A DNA stretch of 64,000 nt from Nocardioides nematodiphilus (GTDB lineage Bacteria; Actinomycetota; Actinomycetes; Propionibacteriales; Nocardioidaceae): assembly GCF_020216525.1 (NCBI RefSeq), contig NZ_JAIWOY010000002.1, positions 310,001 to 374,000 of the forward strand. The letters run 5' to 3'. The position numbers and the translations under genes were made by a program. Under the pieces are notes generated by a model that did no database searches, had not been told where the DNA came from, and saw nothing but the letters and a program-made list of their open reading frames with translations. This document shows, piece after piece, positions 36,494 to 44,956 of the stretch; the first letter of the stretch is position 1, and every line of letters starts with the position of its first letter.

Positions 36494-36982
36494 TCACGCG
36501 CTGCGTCGGTCCTGGAGCAGCTGCAGGCGCGCCTCGGGGTAGGCGGCGGTCGGCACGAAGTCCACGTGGTCGGAGGGAATCTCACGGCCGCGCTGGTCGA
36601 CGAAGGCGACGCGCACCGGCGCGTGGGTGCCTCTCTCGTACCGCATCACGCTGGGCCCCTCCGCTCGCGGCAGGTGGCGATCGCCCCACTCCTGCAACGC
36701 GGCGAGGAGCGGAAGGAGCTCACGACCGGCGTCGGTGAGGCGGTATTCGTGGCGTCTGCGACTGCCCGGCTCCTGGTAGTCGACCCGCTCCATCACGCCG
36801 TACTCGACCAGTGCAGCCAGACGGGAGGTGAGGATGTCGGAGGCGATGCCGAGGCTCTGCCGGAAGTCCTGGAAGCGAGTGAGACCGTCGAAGGCGTCGC
36901 GCAGGATGAGGATGGTCCACCGTTCGCCGAGCACGCCGAGGCTTCGAGCGATCGAGCACGAGCTGTCTTGGATCCTCGTCAT
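36494..36982 (-). CDS. HxlR-family transcriptional regulator
   Basis: A 162-residue winged-helix protein with the HxlR signature: CSIARSLGVLGERWTILILRDAFDGLTRFQDFRQSLGIASDILTSRLAALVEYGVMERV. HxlR regulators often sense electrophiles or quinones through a conserved N-terminal Cys; here Cys9 in SSCSIARS fits. It is divergent from an SDR gene and convergent with the CatC-like gene. The ribosome site is weak. Confidence 0.9.
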   Translation of the reverse strand: MTRIQDSSCSIARSLGVLGERWTILILRDAFDGLTRFQDFRQSLGIASDILTSRLAALVEYGVMERVDYQEPGSRRRHEYRLTDAGRELLPLLAALQEWGDRHLPRAEGPSVMRYERGTHAPVRVAFVDQRGREIPSDHVDFVPTAAYPEARLQLLQDRRSA

Positions 36983-37163
36983 CCATTCACTGTACGTGCC
37001 TGGGTTGCGGATCCCCACCCAGCGTCCGGGAGGCGGCGATGGTGACGCTCCTCGCACGACCACCCGCCGGACGAGATCCATCTGCATTGGAATAGACAAC
37101 TCAGCATCCTCGTTGCCCCCGTCACCAGGGACACCTGTCCACACACGTCTAAGAGGAGCGGTC

Positions 37164-37862
37164 ATGACAGATCTGAAGGGCGCAGTCGTTCTCGTCACCG
37201 GAGCCAACGGAGGCCTCGGGCGAGAGTTCGTCGCGCAGGCACTGCAGCGCGGCGCGGAGAAGGTGTACGCCTCCGCCCGTACTCCACGCGAATGGCACGA
37301 CGACCGGATCGTTCCGTTGACCCTGGACGTCACCGACACCGAGTCGGTACGCGCCGCCGCCCGGACGGCGGATGACGTCACGGTCGTCATCAACAACGCT
37401 GGCGCCGCGAACGGCAGCTCGCTCACGCGCGCCGACCTGACCGACGCCCGGCAGCTCTTCGAGACCAACTTCTGGGGTCCGCTCGAAGTGGCGAACGCGT
37501 TCGCCCCTGTCCTCAAGGAGAACGGAGGCGGCGCGCTGATCAATGTGCTCTCGGTGCTCAGCTGGCTCGCGGTGGGCGATGCCTACAGCGCCACGAAGGC
37601 GGCCTTGTGGTCGGCCACCAACACCGAACGCCTGCGCCTCGCCGCCCAGGGGACACAGGTGGTGGGCCTGCACCTGGGCTACACCGACACTCCCATGACC
37701 CAGGGCATCGAGGCAGAGAAGAACGACCCGGCCGACGTGGTCCATGCCGCGTACGAGGGCCTGGAGTCCGGAGCCCACGAGATCCTCGCCGATGAGCTCA
37801 GCAGGCAGGTCAAGGCCGGCCTCGCGGCTCCGATCGAGGCGCTCTACCCGCAGTTGGCTTGA
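37164..37862 (+). CDS. Short-chain dehydrogenase/reductase
   Basis: A 232-residue SDR with cofactor motif TGANGGLG, the VVINNAGAA motif and the catalytic Ser...Tyr-x-x-x-Lys set (LSVLSWL..., AYSATKAA). The ATG follows AAGAGGAG. Its promoter region (36983-37163) is shared with the divergent HxlR gene, so it is the likely target of that regulator. Substrate unknown. Confidence 0.9.
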   Translation: MTDLKGAVVLVTGANGGLGREFVAQALQRGAEKVYASARTPREWHDDRIVPLTLDVTDTESVRAAARTADDVTVVINNAGAANGSSLTRADLTDARQLFETNFWGPLEVANAFAPVLKENGGGALINVLSVLSWLAVGDAYSATKAALWSATNTERLRLAAQGTQVVGLHLGYTDTPMTQGIEAEKNDPADVVHAAYEGLESGAHEILADELSRQVKAGLAAPIEALYPQLA

Positions 37863-37933
37863 ACTGTCTGCCGCTCGAGGCAGGACCGGCAGCAGCCATC
37901 CACCAACGGTCAGCGCCACCGACCTCGCACGCC

Positions 37934-37973
37934 GCGGCCAGGTTCCGACGCCGAGGCGCCGGAACCTGGCCGC
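37934..37973. terminator. 14-bp perfect bidirectional hairpin
   Basis: Arms GCGGCCAGGTTCCG / CGGAACCTGGCCGC enclosing a 12-nt loop, between the convergent SDR and GH32 genes. It should terminate both. Confidence 0.8.
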
Positions 37974-37976
37974 GAA

Positions 37977-40511
37977 TCAGTTGGTGTAGGCCTGCGCCAT
38001 CGCGTCGGCGAGCGGGGTCACCGACAGCCGTTCGAGGCGAGCTGTTCCACCTGACGCCGTCAGCGCGATCGCGTTGTCACCCGCGTGCGGGAAGACGAGA
38101 TCGGTGATGGCGGTGCGGCCGTGCTGGGCGAAGGCCTCGATCGAGGTCTTGTCGAGATACAGCTCCAGACGCAGACGCCCGTCGCTGAGCGGGACGACCG
38201 CCCCGTCCACGCTCGGGAACGCCGCGTTGAACCCGACGTCGCCGGCATGGGTGCGGTCCACGGTGAGCCGTCCGGTCGCGGTGTCGTACGAGACCCCGAG
38301 GTAGCGCGTGCCGTCGGCCGACCGGAGCAGCTGCAGCCCGAAGGTCGTGGCCGACCCGGCGTCGATGACGGCGTCGACCCGTACGGCGTTGTCCCCCGTG
38401 TTCTCGGTGAGGACCTTCGTGCCCGACGGGATGACGATCGGCCTGACGTGCCGGGCCCCGCGCGCGACAGCGATGCGCTCCAGCTGGGGCACCGGCCGCT
38501 GCACGATGCGCGGTTGGCCGTCGACGGTCCGCAGGGAGAGCACCCGCGGGATCGACTGGGTACCGCGCCATCCGTCGGTGGGGATGGTGTTGGCGTAGTC
38601 CCAGTTGTTCAGCCAGCCGAGGACGATCCGCTGTCCGGCGGGTGCGTCGTTGAACGTGACCGCGGCGTAGAAGTCGCGTCCGTCGTCGAGCCAGTGGGCA
38701 CGCTCGGACGTGCTCCGGGCGGCCTGGTCGGCCATCATGAACTGGTCGGCGATGAGATGTCCCCACCCGCCGGTGTTCCTGTCGACCAGCTGGAGCTGCG
38801 CCTGCTTGCCCTGGAGGTCCCTGAGGTCCCAGCTCGCCCAGTCGAGGGCTCCGCTGTCGTTGCCGGTCGCGGTACGCACGACCTTGCCGTCCACGATCAG
38901 GTTGGCACCCGTCTCGGTGTTCCACGGCCCGGCGACCGTGTCGGCGAACACGATGTTGTCGATCATCATGTGGCCCCAACCGGTGCTGCCGTCGCTCTGG
39001 TCCACGACCTCGAGAGTCGCATCACGACCGATGTACTTGCTGGCGTCGAGGTGCACCCAGTCCATCGCTCCGCTGTTGTTGCCGGTCACGCTCGCCACGA
39101 CGTCGCCGTCGACGACGAGGTTCACCGCGGTGGGACCCGCCTGACCCCACGGGTGTTGACCGCCCGCGGTGAGGAGGTCGATGTACGGGTGGGCGATCGT
39201 GAACGTCGGCGAGGTCAGCGTGCCCTGAGCTGCGTCACACCCGCCCTGGCAGGTGTCGAGGACCCCGTGCCCGAGCTGCCCGGCCAGGGACTCGTGGCTC
39301 GGGCCAGCCCCGGCGAGATCGCCGGTGCCGGTCCAACCGGGCAGGGAGTCGCCCTCGAAGTCCTGGAACGTCTCGCCTGCCGGAGCGGCGGTGGACCCAC
39401 CCTCGACGTACGGGTGGCGCCCTCCCCCGATGAGGAAGTTGAGGTAGTTCTTGTCGACGGTGAAGGACGGCGAGGTCAGCGTGCCCGTCTCGGCATCGGA
39501 GGTGTGGAAGGTGTCGACGTAGCCGGAGCCGGCGTACCCCGCCGCCCCGGTGTCGCGCACCGGGCCATCACCGAAGGCCGAGCCGGTCGTGGTCCAGCCG
39601 GAGCCGTACGTCGAGCCTTCGAAGTCGGCGAGCGTCGTACCGGCGGGCGCGACGTAGGGCGGCTCGCTGTCGGTGAACGTCGTGCCGTCGAACGAGCCGA
39701 CGAAGTACTCCGCCTTGCCTGCGACGTTCACGGTCATGATCCACCGCGTCTGCCCGGCGTCCCCGTCGAGCTGCAGCGGGAACAGGTCGGGCACCTCCCA
39801 GACCGCCGAGGTGACTCCGTCAGGTCCGAACTCGCTGAGCTGGGACCAGTTCTTCAGGTCGGGCGAGCCGTAGATCGCGACCTTGTGCTGGTCGGAGAGG
39901 GCCACGACCATCCGCCACTGCTTCGCCGGGGCGTACCAGAAGACCTTGGGGTCGCGGAAGTTGTGCGAGCCGATGTCCAGCACGGGGTTGGCGGCGTACT
40001 TGGTCCACGTGGTCCCGTCGTCGGTGCTGTACGCGATCGACTGGCGCTGGATGCCGGTGGCCCTGGGGGCGCTGGTGTAGACGGCGACCAGTGGCCCCTT
40101 CCTCCCCGTCCCGAGGCCGCTGGTGTTGGACTTGTCGTAGACGACGCTGCCCGACCAGACCTCCTCGTCGGCATCGGAGGGGATGGCGATGGGGAGCTGC
40201 TTCCAGTGCACCAGGTCGGTGCTGACCGCATGGCCCCACGACGCGTTGCCGCCGGTGTTGCCGGTGGCGTTGTACTGGTAGAAGAGGTGATACCGGCCGC
40301 CGTAGTGGATGAGCCCGTTCGGGTCGTTCATCCAGTTGCGCTCGGGCGTGTAGTGGTAGTTCGGCCGCGTGTCGGCGGTCGCAGGGGCGGTCGCGGTGAC
40401 CGCGGGGGCCTGCTTGGCCGCCTGTGCGGGCACCAGGGTCGAGAAGGAGATGCCACACGTTGCGGCGGCCAATGCAGCCGCGGAGGCGAGGAGGCGCTTG
40501 CGCGTTGTCAT
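37977..40511 (-). CDS. Secreted GH32 beta-fructosidase (levanase/inulinase type) with nested inserted modules
   Basis: An 844-residue enzyme with a signal peptide (MTTRKRLLASAAALAAATCG..., cleavage near AQA). The GH32 catalytic residues are visible: nucleophile Asp63 in WMNDPNG, transition-state stabiliser Asp187 in FRDP and acid/base Glu239 in WEVPDLF. Most family members have Cys after that Glu; here it is Val240. Residues about 295-620 interrupt the propeller with two related DFEG...GGxHP segments followed by two related NLxVDG...DxxxxAD segments. The C-terminal beta-sandwich ends the protein. It would release fructose from fructans or sucrose outside the cell for the importer encoded upstream. 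Confidence 0.92.
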   Translation of the reverse strand: MTTRKRLLASAAALAAATCGISFSTLVPAQAAKQAPAVTATAPATADTRPNYHYTPERNWMNDPNGLIHYGGRYHLFYQYNATGNTGGNASWGHAVSTDLVHWKQLPIAIPSDADEEVWSGSVVYDKSNTSGLGTGRKGPLVAVYTSAPRATGIQRQSIAYSTDDGTTWTKYAANPVLDIGSHNFRDPKVFWYAPAKQWRMVVALSDQHKVAIYGSPDLKNWSQLSEFGPDGVTSAVWEVPDLFPLQLDGDAGQTRWIMTVNVAGKAEYFVGSFDGTTFTDSEPPYVAPAGTTLADFEGSTYGSGWTTTGSAFGDGPVRDTGAAGYAGSGYVDTFHTSDAETGTLTSPSFTVDKNYLNFLIGGGRHPYVEGGSTAAPAGETFQDFEGDSLPGWTGTGDLAGAGPSHESLAGQLGHGVLDTCQGGCDAAQGTLTSPTFTIAHPYIDLLTAGGQHPWGQAGPTAVNLVVDGDVVASVTGNNSGAMDWVHLDASKYIGRDATLEVVDQSDGSTGWGHMMIDNIVFADTVAGPWNTETGANLIVDGKVVRTATGNDSGALDWASWDLRDLQGKQAQLQLVDRNTGGWGHLIADQFMMADQAARSTSERAHWLDDGRDFYAAVTFNDAPAGQRIVLGWLNNWDYANTIPTDGWRGTQSIPRVLSLRTVDGQPRIVQRPVPQLERIAVARGARHVRPIVIPSGTKVLTENTGDNAVRVDAVIDAGSATTFGLQLLRSADGTRYLGVSYDTATGRLTVDRTHAGDVGFNAAFPSVDGAVVPLSDGRLRLELYLDKTSIEAFAQHGRTAITDLVFPHAGDNAIALTASGGTARLERLSVTPLADAMAQAYTN

Positions 40512-40544
40512 GTGCTGGACCTTGACTCTCTAGGGGTGTGGGGA

Positions 40545-40566
40545 GGCTCGGCGGGTGCACCGAGCC
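40545..40566. promoter_or_regulatory. Hairpin in the leader of the GH32 gene
   Basis: A perfect 7-bp stem GGCTCGG / CCGAGCC with an 8-nt loop, in the 161-bp gap between fructokinase and the GH32 gene, 34 nt before the GH32 start on the minus strand. It could be a partial terminator that lowers expression of the last gene or part of a separate leader; I cannot tell which. Confidence 0.4.
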
Positions 40567-40672
40567 GGCAGCCGGAGCGGGGCCACCTCCTGTCTGCGCC
40601 TGAGGGCGCACTCGTCCACCGCACCGGCGGGCCGGGTGCGGGCGGTACTCGCGGTTGTTCTCGTCTAGCGCG

Positions 40673-41602
40673 TCACAGCGCAGCGAGCGCGGCGGTCATC
40701 TCGGCGCGCGTCGGAGGCGTCGCGCCCGCTCGCGCCACCGTGAGCGCGGCCGTGGCGGAGGCGAATCGGCCCACCCGCTCGAGGAAGACCGGGTCCGCTC
40801 CCCCGCGAAGGGTGTCGATGCCGTCGGCGTCCTCGAGCACGGCGGCGATCAGACCGGCCATGTAGGCGTCACCTGCGCCGATCGTGTCGACGACCGTCGT
40901 CGGGCGGGCGTCGATCTCCACGTGACCGAGCCGGCTGCGCAGCACGCTCCCGCCCGAGCCCCGGGTGATCGCGACGACAGCCGTCCCGCGAGCGAGGAAC
41001 CACGCCAGCACGTCCTCCTCGGACATGCCGGGGAAGAGCCACGCCGCGTCCTCGTCGCTGAGCTTGATCAGGTCGGTGCGTGCGGCGTACGTGCCGACCT
41101 GCTCCAGCACCGCCGGGGCGGCCGGGATCAGGGACGGCCGGATGTTCGGGTCCAGGGTGACCAGCGTCGACGCGGGCAGCCCGTGCAGGAGGCGCCGGAC
41201 AGCCGTGCTCCCCGGCTCCCGGAAGGCGCCCACCGAGCCGACATGCACGACCGGTGTCACCGGCACGGTCGCCGCCTCGAAGTCCCAGTGCAGCGAGAAC
41301 GTGTACTGCGCCGAGCCGTCCGCCCCGATCCGGGCGGTCGCCACCGATGTCTCGGCCGACGGCTCGGGCCGCAGGATCTCCACCCCGGCCGAGGCCAGGT
41401 GGGCGGCGATCAGGTGCCCGTACGCGTCGTCCCCGAACTGGGTGGCGAACGCCGTGGGGAGCCCCAGGCGCGCCAGCCCGTACGCGACGTTGAGCGGGCT
41501 CCCGCCGGCGTGGGCCGTGGTGGTGTCGTCACGCTCGACGACATCGACGACCGACTCCCCGATGACCAGCACCTGGTGCGCGTGCGGATCGGTGCCCGTC
41601 AT
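40673..41602 (-). CDS. PfkB-family carbohydrate kinase, probable fructokinase
   Basis: A 309-residue ribokinase-type protein: VLVIGESVVDVVER at the start, the AGGSPLNVAYGLARLG substrate region, LDPNIRPSLIP and the catalytic DTIGAGDAYMAGLIAA. The NIRP stretch and location in a fructose locus favour fructokinase. It would phosphorylate the fructose imported by the adjacent ABC system. The ATG overlaps the ABM gene stop. Confidence 0.87.
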   Translation of the reverse strand: MTGTDPHAHQVLVIGESVVDVVERDDTTTAHAGGSPLNVAYGLARLGLPTAFATQFGDDAYGHLIAAHLASAGVEILRPEPSAETSVATARIGADGSAQYTFSLHWDFEAATVPVTPVVHVGSVGAFREPGSTAVRRLLHGLPASTLVTLDPNIRPSLIPAAPAVLEQVGTYAARTDLIKLSDEDAAWLFPGMSEEDVLAWFLARGTAVVAITRGSGGSVLRSRLGHVEIDARPTTVVDTIGAGDAYMAGLIAAVLEDADGIDTLRGGADPVFLERVGRFASATAALTVARAGATPPTRAEMTAALAAL

Positions 41603-41898
41603 GCGACCGGCGCGAGCCAGGTGAGCGTCGACGTGCCGCCCACGACGAGCGGAGCGATCGCCTCGTTGAAGGTCGCGCAGTGCGGCGAGGCGACGTGCGC
41701 CTCGAAGTCCGCCTGCGACGCGTACTCCTCGTAGACGAAGAACCGCTCGGGGGCCTGCGCGAGGCGGTGACCGTCGAACCGGAGGTTGCCGGGCTCGGCG
41801 GTGACGGCGACGGCGTACTCCCGGACGAGTGCGGCGACCTCGTCGGCGGAGCCGGGCAGCGCCTCGAACTCCGCGTAGAGGGTGCGTCGATCGCTCAT
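41599..41898 (-). CDS. ABM/YgiN-type dimeric alpha-beta barrel protein
   Basis: A 99-residue protein with the antibiotic-biosynthesis-monooxygenase fold motifs: LYAEFEALPGSADEVAALVREY, EPGNLRFD, FFVYEEYASQADFEAHVASPHCATF. It is locked between the transporter ATPase and the fructokinase by 4-nt overlaps at both ends. YgiN relatives oxidise quinols, but sugar operons also contain small alpha-beta barrel mutarotases, so a sugar-related role is possible. Confidence 0.8.
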   Translation of the reverse strand: MSDRRTLYAEFEALPGSADEVAALVREYAVAVTAEPGNLRFDGHRLAQAPERFFVYEEYASQADFEAHVASPHCATFNEAIAPLVVGGTSTLTWLAPVA

Positions 41899-42677
41899 CC
41901 CTTCATCGCCCCCGTCATGATCGCCACCGCGTCGGTCATCGAGTGACTCTGCGGCGTGATCGTCGCGGCGCGCTTGCCCAGGCGCTGGACGTGGATCCGG
42001 TCGGCCACCTCGAACACGTGGGGCATGTTGTGGCTGATGAGGATCACGGGGACGCCCCGGTCGCGCAGGCGCTTGATCAGGTCGAGGACCTGGTTGGACT
42101 CCCGGACGCCCAGCGCGGCCGTCGGCTCGTCGAGCACCACGACCTTCGAGCCGAACGCCGCGGCGCGGGCGACCGCGACCGCCTGCCGCTGGCCACCGGA
42201 GAGGTTCTCGATCGGGACGGTGACGTCCTGCAGGGTGGTGATGCCGAGCTCGGTGAGCTCCGCACGGGCACGTGCCCGCATCTGCTTGGTGTCGACCATC
42301 CGCAGCACCGAGCCGAGGGCACCGCTGCGTCGGACCTCGCGACCGAGGAACATGTTCGCCGCGACGTCGAGCGCCGGCGAGACGGCGAGGGACTGGTAAA
42401 CGGTCTCGATGCCGGCCTCACGGGCGTCCTGCGGGCGGCGGAACCGCACCGGCTTGCCGTCGAGCTCGAGCTCGCCCTCGTCGGGGATCTCCGCCCCGGT
42501 GAGGCACTTGATGAGGGTGGTCTTGCCGGCGCCGTTGTCGCCGATGATGGCGAGGACCTCCCCCGCGTAGAGCTCGAGGTCGACTCCGTCGAGCCCGATC
42601 ACGTGTCCGTACGTCTTGACGAGGCGTCGGGCGGCGAGGACGGGGGTCCGCGTGGCGGTTGCGATGGTGGTGTTCAC
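41895..42677 (-). CDS. Sugar ABC transporter ATP-binding protein, FrcA-like
   Basis: A 260-residue single-domain ATPase: Walker A GDNGAGKTT, Q-loop VYQSLAVSPALDV, signature LSGGQRQ, Walker B VVVLDEPTAALG, H-loop ISHNMPHV. Ribose-type importers usually have two fused ATPase domains; the single domain is the FrcA (fructose) form. It starts at a GTG overlapping the permease stop. Confidence 0.9.
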   Translation of the reverse strand: MNTTIATATRTPVLAARRLVKTYGHVIGLDGVDLELYAGEVLAIIGDNGAGKTTLIKCLTGAEIPDEGELELDGKPVRFRRPQDAREAGIETVYQSLAVSPALDVAANMFLGREVRRSGALGSVLRMVDTKQMRARARAELTELGITTLQDVTVPIENLSGGQRQAVAVARAAAFGSKVVVLDEPTAALGVRESNQVLDLIKRLRDRGVPVILISHNMPHVFEVADRIHVQRLGKRAATITPQSHSMTDAVAIMTGAMKG

Positions 42678-43729
42678 TTTCGGACCTTTCGGATCCACTG
42701 GTCGATGGAGACCGCGACGATGACGAGGATGCCGACGGCGAGCGTCTGGTAGAGGACGTCCAGCCCGGCCAGGGCGAGCCCGTTGCGGAAGACGCCGACG
42801 ATGAGCGCACCGAGCAGGGTCCCCCACACGTTGCCGCGGCCGCCGAACAGGCTGGTGCCGCCGATCACGACAGCGGTGATGACGCTGAGGTTGGCGTCGG
42901 TGGCGGCGTTGGGGCTCGCCCCGAAGTCGCGGCCGATCTGGATCCACGCGGTGATGCCGACGATGGCACCCGCGACCAGGTAGACGCTCAGCAGCACGCC
43001 GCTGACCCGGATGCCGGTCAGGCGGGCGGCCTCCTTGTCGTCGCCGGCGGCGTACACGTGGCGTCCCCAGGCGGTGCGGGCGAGCGCGAAGGAGACGACG
43101 ACGTACAGGAGGAGGGTGATCAGCACGCCGTACGTGATGTCGACGCCGAGCACGGAGACGGTCAGCCCGGTCCAGGTCAGGATGCTCGGCATCGCATCGC
43201 CCTGCACCGTCGCTCCGCTGGAGACCAGCAGGGTGAGCGCCGTGAAGATGCTCAGCGTGCCGAGCGTGACGATGAACGGTGGGAGGTTGAGCCGGGTGAC
43301 GAGCAGGCCGTTGAGGACGCCGGTGGCCAGACCGACGGCCAGGCCGACCAGCAGCGCGACCGGTCCCGGCATCCCCATGCCGGTGGCCGCGTTGCCGATC
43401 ACGATCGAGCTGAGCACCATCGCCGAGCCCACCGAGAGGTCGATGCCGGCGGTGAGGATCACGAGGGTCTCGGCGATGCCCAGTGCGCCGATGACGGCGA
43501 CCTGCTGGGTGATCAGCGAGAGGTTCGTCGGCGCGAGGAAGCGACCGTTGATCAGCCCGAAGACGATGACCGACACGACGAGCACGATGGCCGGGCTGAC
43601 CGCGGGATAGCGGTGCAGGATCGCCCGGACCGTGGTCATCGGGGTCCGGCGGTTGAGGAACTCATGCGCGAGGTCGACCTCGGGCGGGGTGGGAGCAGCG
43701 AGCGATGCGGATGGGTGTGGTGCTGACAC
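42674..43729 (-). CDS. Sugar ABC transporter permease, FrcC-like
   Basis: A 351-residue permease starting at a GTG preceded by AGGAG. It has about ten hydrophobic segments and the signatures LVILTAGIDLSVG, LPPFIVTLGTLSIF, YAAGDDKEAARLTGI and IGGTSLFGGRGNVWGTLLGA of the BPD_transp_2 (ribose/fructose/xylose) family. It forms the membrane channel for the sugar bound by the next encoded lipoprotein. Confidence 0.92.
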   Translation of the reverse strand: MSAPHPSASLAAPTPPEVDLAHEFLNRRTPMTTVRAILHRYPAVSPAIVLVVSVIVFGLINGRFLAPTNLSLITQQVAVIGALGIAETLVILTAGIDLSVGSAMVLSSIVIGNAATGMGMPGPVALLVGLAVGLATGVLNGLLVTRLNLPPFIVTLGTLSIFTALTLLVSSGATVQGDAMPSILTWTGLTVSVLGVDITYGVLITLLLYVVVSFALARTAWGRHVYAAGDDKEAARLTGIRVSGVLLSVYLVAGAIVGITAWIQIGRDFGASPNAATDANLSVITAVVIGGTSLFGGRGNVWGTLLGALIVGVFRNGLALAGLDVLYQTLAVGILVIVAVSIDQWIRKVRK

Positions 43730-43764
43730 GGGATCTCCTGATGGACGAGACGGGACCGGGGCGC

Positions 43765-44856
43765 TCAGTTGGCCCAGCAGGTGCTGGCGCCCTTGGTCGA
43801 GTCGACGCTCTCGACGCCGGTGACGGCGTGGTCGGTGATGAGGGTCGAGCCGGTGTTGAAGAAGTCGAGGCCGCTGGTCGGCGTGGGCTTCGCACCGCCG
43901 CGGGCGATCTTCGCGATGGCCTCCATGCCGAGCGAGGCCATCTTCGAGGGGTACTGCTGGGCGGTGGCGGCGAGGATGCCGTCCTTGACGTAGCCCACGC
44001 CGGTGCAGCCGCCGTCGATGCTGACGATGGTCACGTCGTTCTGCTTCCCGGCGGCCTTGAGGGCCTGATAGGCGCCGTACGCGGCCGGCTCGTTGATCGT
44101 GTAGACGACGTTGATGTCGGGGTTCTTCGACAGCAGCGTCTCCATGGCGGTGCGGCCGCCGTCCTCGGCGCCCTGCGACGCCTGGTGCCCGACGATCTCG
44201 TACTGGCCGCCGCTGTAGCTGCCGCTGGCGGCCTCGCCGCCGTTCTTCGACTTGTCGCCCACGTCGATGCCCATGCCGGCCAGGAAGCCGTGGTCGCGGT
44301 CGACGTCGACCGAGACGACCTGGTCTGAGAACAGGTCGATCATCGCGATGACGGCCTTCTTGCCGTTCAGGCTGGCGGCGGTCCACTTGCCGATCGACTC
44401 GCCGGCGGCGTAGTTGTCGGTCGCGTACGTGATGTCGACGGTGTCGGCCGGGTCCGGCGGGGTGTCCAGCGCGATGACGTAGAGCCCGGCGTGGCGGGCC
44501 TTCTCGATCTCGTTGTTGACGGCCGGGCCGTTCGGCGTGATCAGGATGCCCTTGTCGCCGCGGGAGATCGCGTTCTCGATCGCCTGGATCTGGGTGTCGG
44601 TGTCGCCGTCCTTCTTGCCGGCGGCCAGCGTCAGCTTGACGTTGTTCTTCCCGGCGTCGGCCTTCGCGGCCTTCTCCATGGCGACGAAGTAGGGGTTGCT
44701 GGTGGTCTTCACGATCAGCGACACGCCGACCTGGTCGTTGGCACCGGCGGGCGCGTCGTGCGCACTCGACGACGAGCACGCGGACATGGCGAGGGCGGCG
44801 GCGGCCAGGGTGCAGATGGCGACCAGACGCGTGCGGGGCGCGGGGCGGACGGGCAT
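43765..44856 (-). CDS. Sugar-binding lipoprotein, FrcB-like
   Basis: A 363-residue lipoprotein (lipobox MSAC, Cys27) of the ribose-type periplasmic-binding family: VGVSLIVKTTSNPYFVAMEKAA, GDKGILITPNGPAVNNEI, VYTINEPAAYGAYQALKAAG, VSIDGGCTGVGYV, ending TCWAN. The ATG has GAGGAGA upstream. It is the first gene of the operon and the most exposed to the operators at 44878-44933. It would deliver fructose or a related monosaccharide to the permease. Confidence 0.92.
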   Translation of the reverse strand: MPVRPAPRTRLVAICTLAAAALAMSACSSSSAHDAPAGANDQVGVSLIVKTTSNPYFVAMEKAAKADAGKNNVKLTLAAGKKDGDTDTQIQAIENAISRGDKGILITPNGPAVNNEIEKARHAGLYVIALDTPPDPADTVDITYATDNYAAGESIGKWTAASLNGKKAVIAMIDLFSDQVVSVDVDRDHGFLAGMGIDVGDKSKNGGEAASGSYSGGQYEIVGHQASQGAEDGGRTAMETLLSKNPDINVVYTINEPAAYGAYQALKAAGKQNDVTIVSIDGGCTGVGYVKDGILAATAQQYPSKMASLGMEAIAKIARGGAKPTPTSGLDFFNTGSTLITDHAVTGVESVDSTKGASTCWAN

Positions 44857-44877
44857 GTCTTCTCCTCAGAGTCTTTG

Positions 44878-44891
44878 TGACAACGGTGTCA
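44878..44891. promoter_or_regulatory. LacI-type operator A, fructose locus
   Basis: TGACAACGGTGTCA: arms TGACA/TGTCA around a CG centre, 22 bp upstream of the binding-protein start. Part of a set of three related sites around the divergent promoter. Confidence 0.75.
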
Positions 44892-44919
44892 TCCGGTAGT
44901 ATGCAGCACCGCGGGCCGC

Positions 44920-44933
44920 GTGACAACGGTCAC
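44920..44933. promoter_or_regulatory. LacI-type operator B, fructose locus
   Basis: GTGACAACGGTCAC: the same TGACAACGGT half as operator A with a shorter right arm. Its centre is 42 bp from that of operator A (four helical turns), which would allow cooperative binding on one face. Confidence 0.7.
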
Positions 44934-44956
44934 AAAGCAAATAGTCGTGAGGCGCT

